Positions 63,568 through 64,000 of a stretch of 64,000 bases of DNA are shown piece after piece (the first letter of the stretch is position 1; every line of letters begins with the position of its first letter). The notes beneath the pieces are model-generated. The model made no database searches and had not been told where the DNA came from. It saw only the letters and a program-made list of their open reading frames with translations. A program made the translations under genes and the position numbers. The DNA comes from Arenibacter sp. F20364 (GTDB taxonomy: Bacteria > Bacteroidota > Bacteroidia > Flavobacteriales > Flavobacteriaceae), in contig NZ_JALKBD010000015.1 of NCBI RefSeq assembly GCF_023015905.1, forward strand, positions 79,288 to 143,287. The letters run 5' to 3'.

Positions 63568-64000
63568 TAAGTTTCTTAAGATAGGTCAAGCCTACCGCCT
63601 GATACGTCAATGTAATCACCTGCTTTGCGAAGTCTCCTGACTTCGCAATTCTTATAACAATATGGCTTTACAACCATCCTTCGTTTTCAATCCCTTCCGT
63701 CTTCTCCTCCTATCGTCAGAGAAGCCACCTTGTCCTCCCGCCGAAAATGCGGGACAGGCTTAACCAAGGGAAGGAGCCCTTTGCATTCGGGAATGGACAT
63801 TTGATAAAAAGACCTAGGCTGTGCGAAGTCTCCCGACTTCGCACTTCATAACACTGATCAGCACAGGTCCAAAGGAAGGAGCCTTTTTTTGTCATTGCGA
63901 GCCAATCTGCCGACTAGGCAGGCGCAGCGCGGCAATCTGTCAATTGTTTGAGGAGATTGCTTCGTCGCCATAGCTCCTCGCAATGACGGATTGATTTTGA
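63568..64000. repeat. Intergenic repeat cluster 3
   Basis: The last 433 bases have no gene. They hold two copies of the palindromic module (63622-63656 and 63818-63852, arms GCGAAGTC and GACTTCGC), a hairpin module (63689-63785) with an inserted palindrome TCCCGC-CGAAAAT-GCGGGA near 63736-63754, and an inverted-repeat element at 63891-63987. Confidence 0.75.
63891..63987. repeat. MITE-like inverted-repeat element
   Basis: The 11-bp ends GTCATTGCGAG (63891-63901) and CTCGCAATGAC (63977-63987) are perfect complements, with further imperfect complementarity inside (CAATCTGC and GAGATTGCTTCG). From memory this resembles a repeat seen widely in bacterial genomes with ends like GTCATTGCGAGG. It contains no coding capacity. 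Confidence 0.65.

Noticed and set aside
1..64000. CRISPR array, prophage, rRNA operon or riboswitch
   Set aside because: I found no regularly spaced direct repeats with spacers, no phage structural genes, no rRNA and no recognisable riboswitch core.

Overview
The window looks like chromosomal DNA of a marine-type Flavobacteriaceae (Bacteroidota; a Maribacter/Zobellia/Arenibacter-like genus is my guess). The reasons are a SusC/SusD pair, a Bacteroidota-type TonB protein, lipoproteins with short lipoboxes, VCBS/ASPIC-UnbV proteins, a mevalonate-pathway block, -7 promoter elements of the TAnnTTTG type, and AT-rich coding DNA with tight head-to-tail operons. I see no plasmid, phage or intact insertion sequence, and no CRISPR array.

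Layout. 1-2294: minus-strand operon coaX, outer-membrane barrel, TPR-like protein (cut by the window edge). 2347-2503: tRNA-Phe(GAA) with its own promoter and terminator. 2600-9962: minus-strand glycan operon of GH32 fructosidase, phosphoesterase, two paralogous secreted FAD oxidoreductases and a GH33 sialidase, divergent from a tonB gene (10123). 10907-20247: signalling and envelope genes, namely a phosphoesterase, a GAF protein, an HD phosphohydrolase fused to a Pycsar-effector-like membrane domain, and a lipoprotein that joins a phosphoesterase, a region I read as kinase-like, and an Omp85-type barrel. 20311-29309: GyrI-like membrane protein, vanadium haloperoxidase and two giant VCBS/ASPIC-UnbV lipoproteins on the minus strand, divergent from a YidK-like Na+/solute symporter (29734). 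32174-43555: an alpha-glucan/maltose locus with SusD and SusC on one strand and, divergently, LacI regulator, beta-phosphoglucomutase, GH65 maltose phosphorylase and GH13 amylase. 43573-47863: glycerol metabolism (phosphodiesterase; GlpF and GlpK on the other strand) around a BaiN/HI0933-type flavoprotein. 48068-53373: DUF1697 and TspO, then an isoprenoid block (mvaD, mevalonate-kinase-like, UbiA prenyltransferase) and a pseudouridine synthase. 54033-58057: GNAT, BNR_4 propeller, MDR dehydrogenase, Crp/Fnr regulator, DinB. 58380-63567: two-subunit molybdenum hydroxylase, ABM lipoprotein, DJ-1/PfpI protein and a class D beta-lactamase.

How the genes work together. In the alpha-glucan locus SusCD would import oligosaccharides, GH13 would trim them in the cytoplasm, maltose phosphorylase would yield glucose and beta-glucose-1-phosphate, and PgmB would convert the latter to glucose-6-phosphate, with LacI sensing a sugar. 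GDPD, GlpF and GlpK fit the use of glycerol from phospholipid headgroups. The sialidase/GH32 operon releases terminal sugars outside the cytoplasm.

The most unusual items are the phosphoesterase/kinase-like/barrel fusion (15645-19358), the HD-PycTM fusion (14406-15596), the haloperoxidase with CRTAC1-like lipoproteins, the mixed sialidase/FAD-oxidoreductase operon, and a family of palindromic intergenic repeats concentrated at 53.4-53.9, 58.1-58.3 and 63.6-64.0 kb.
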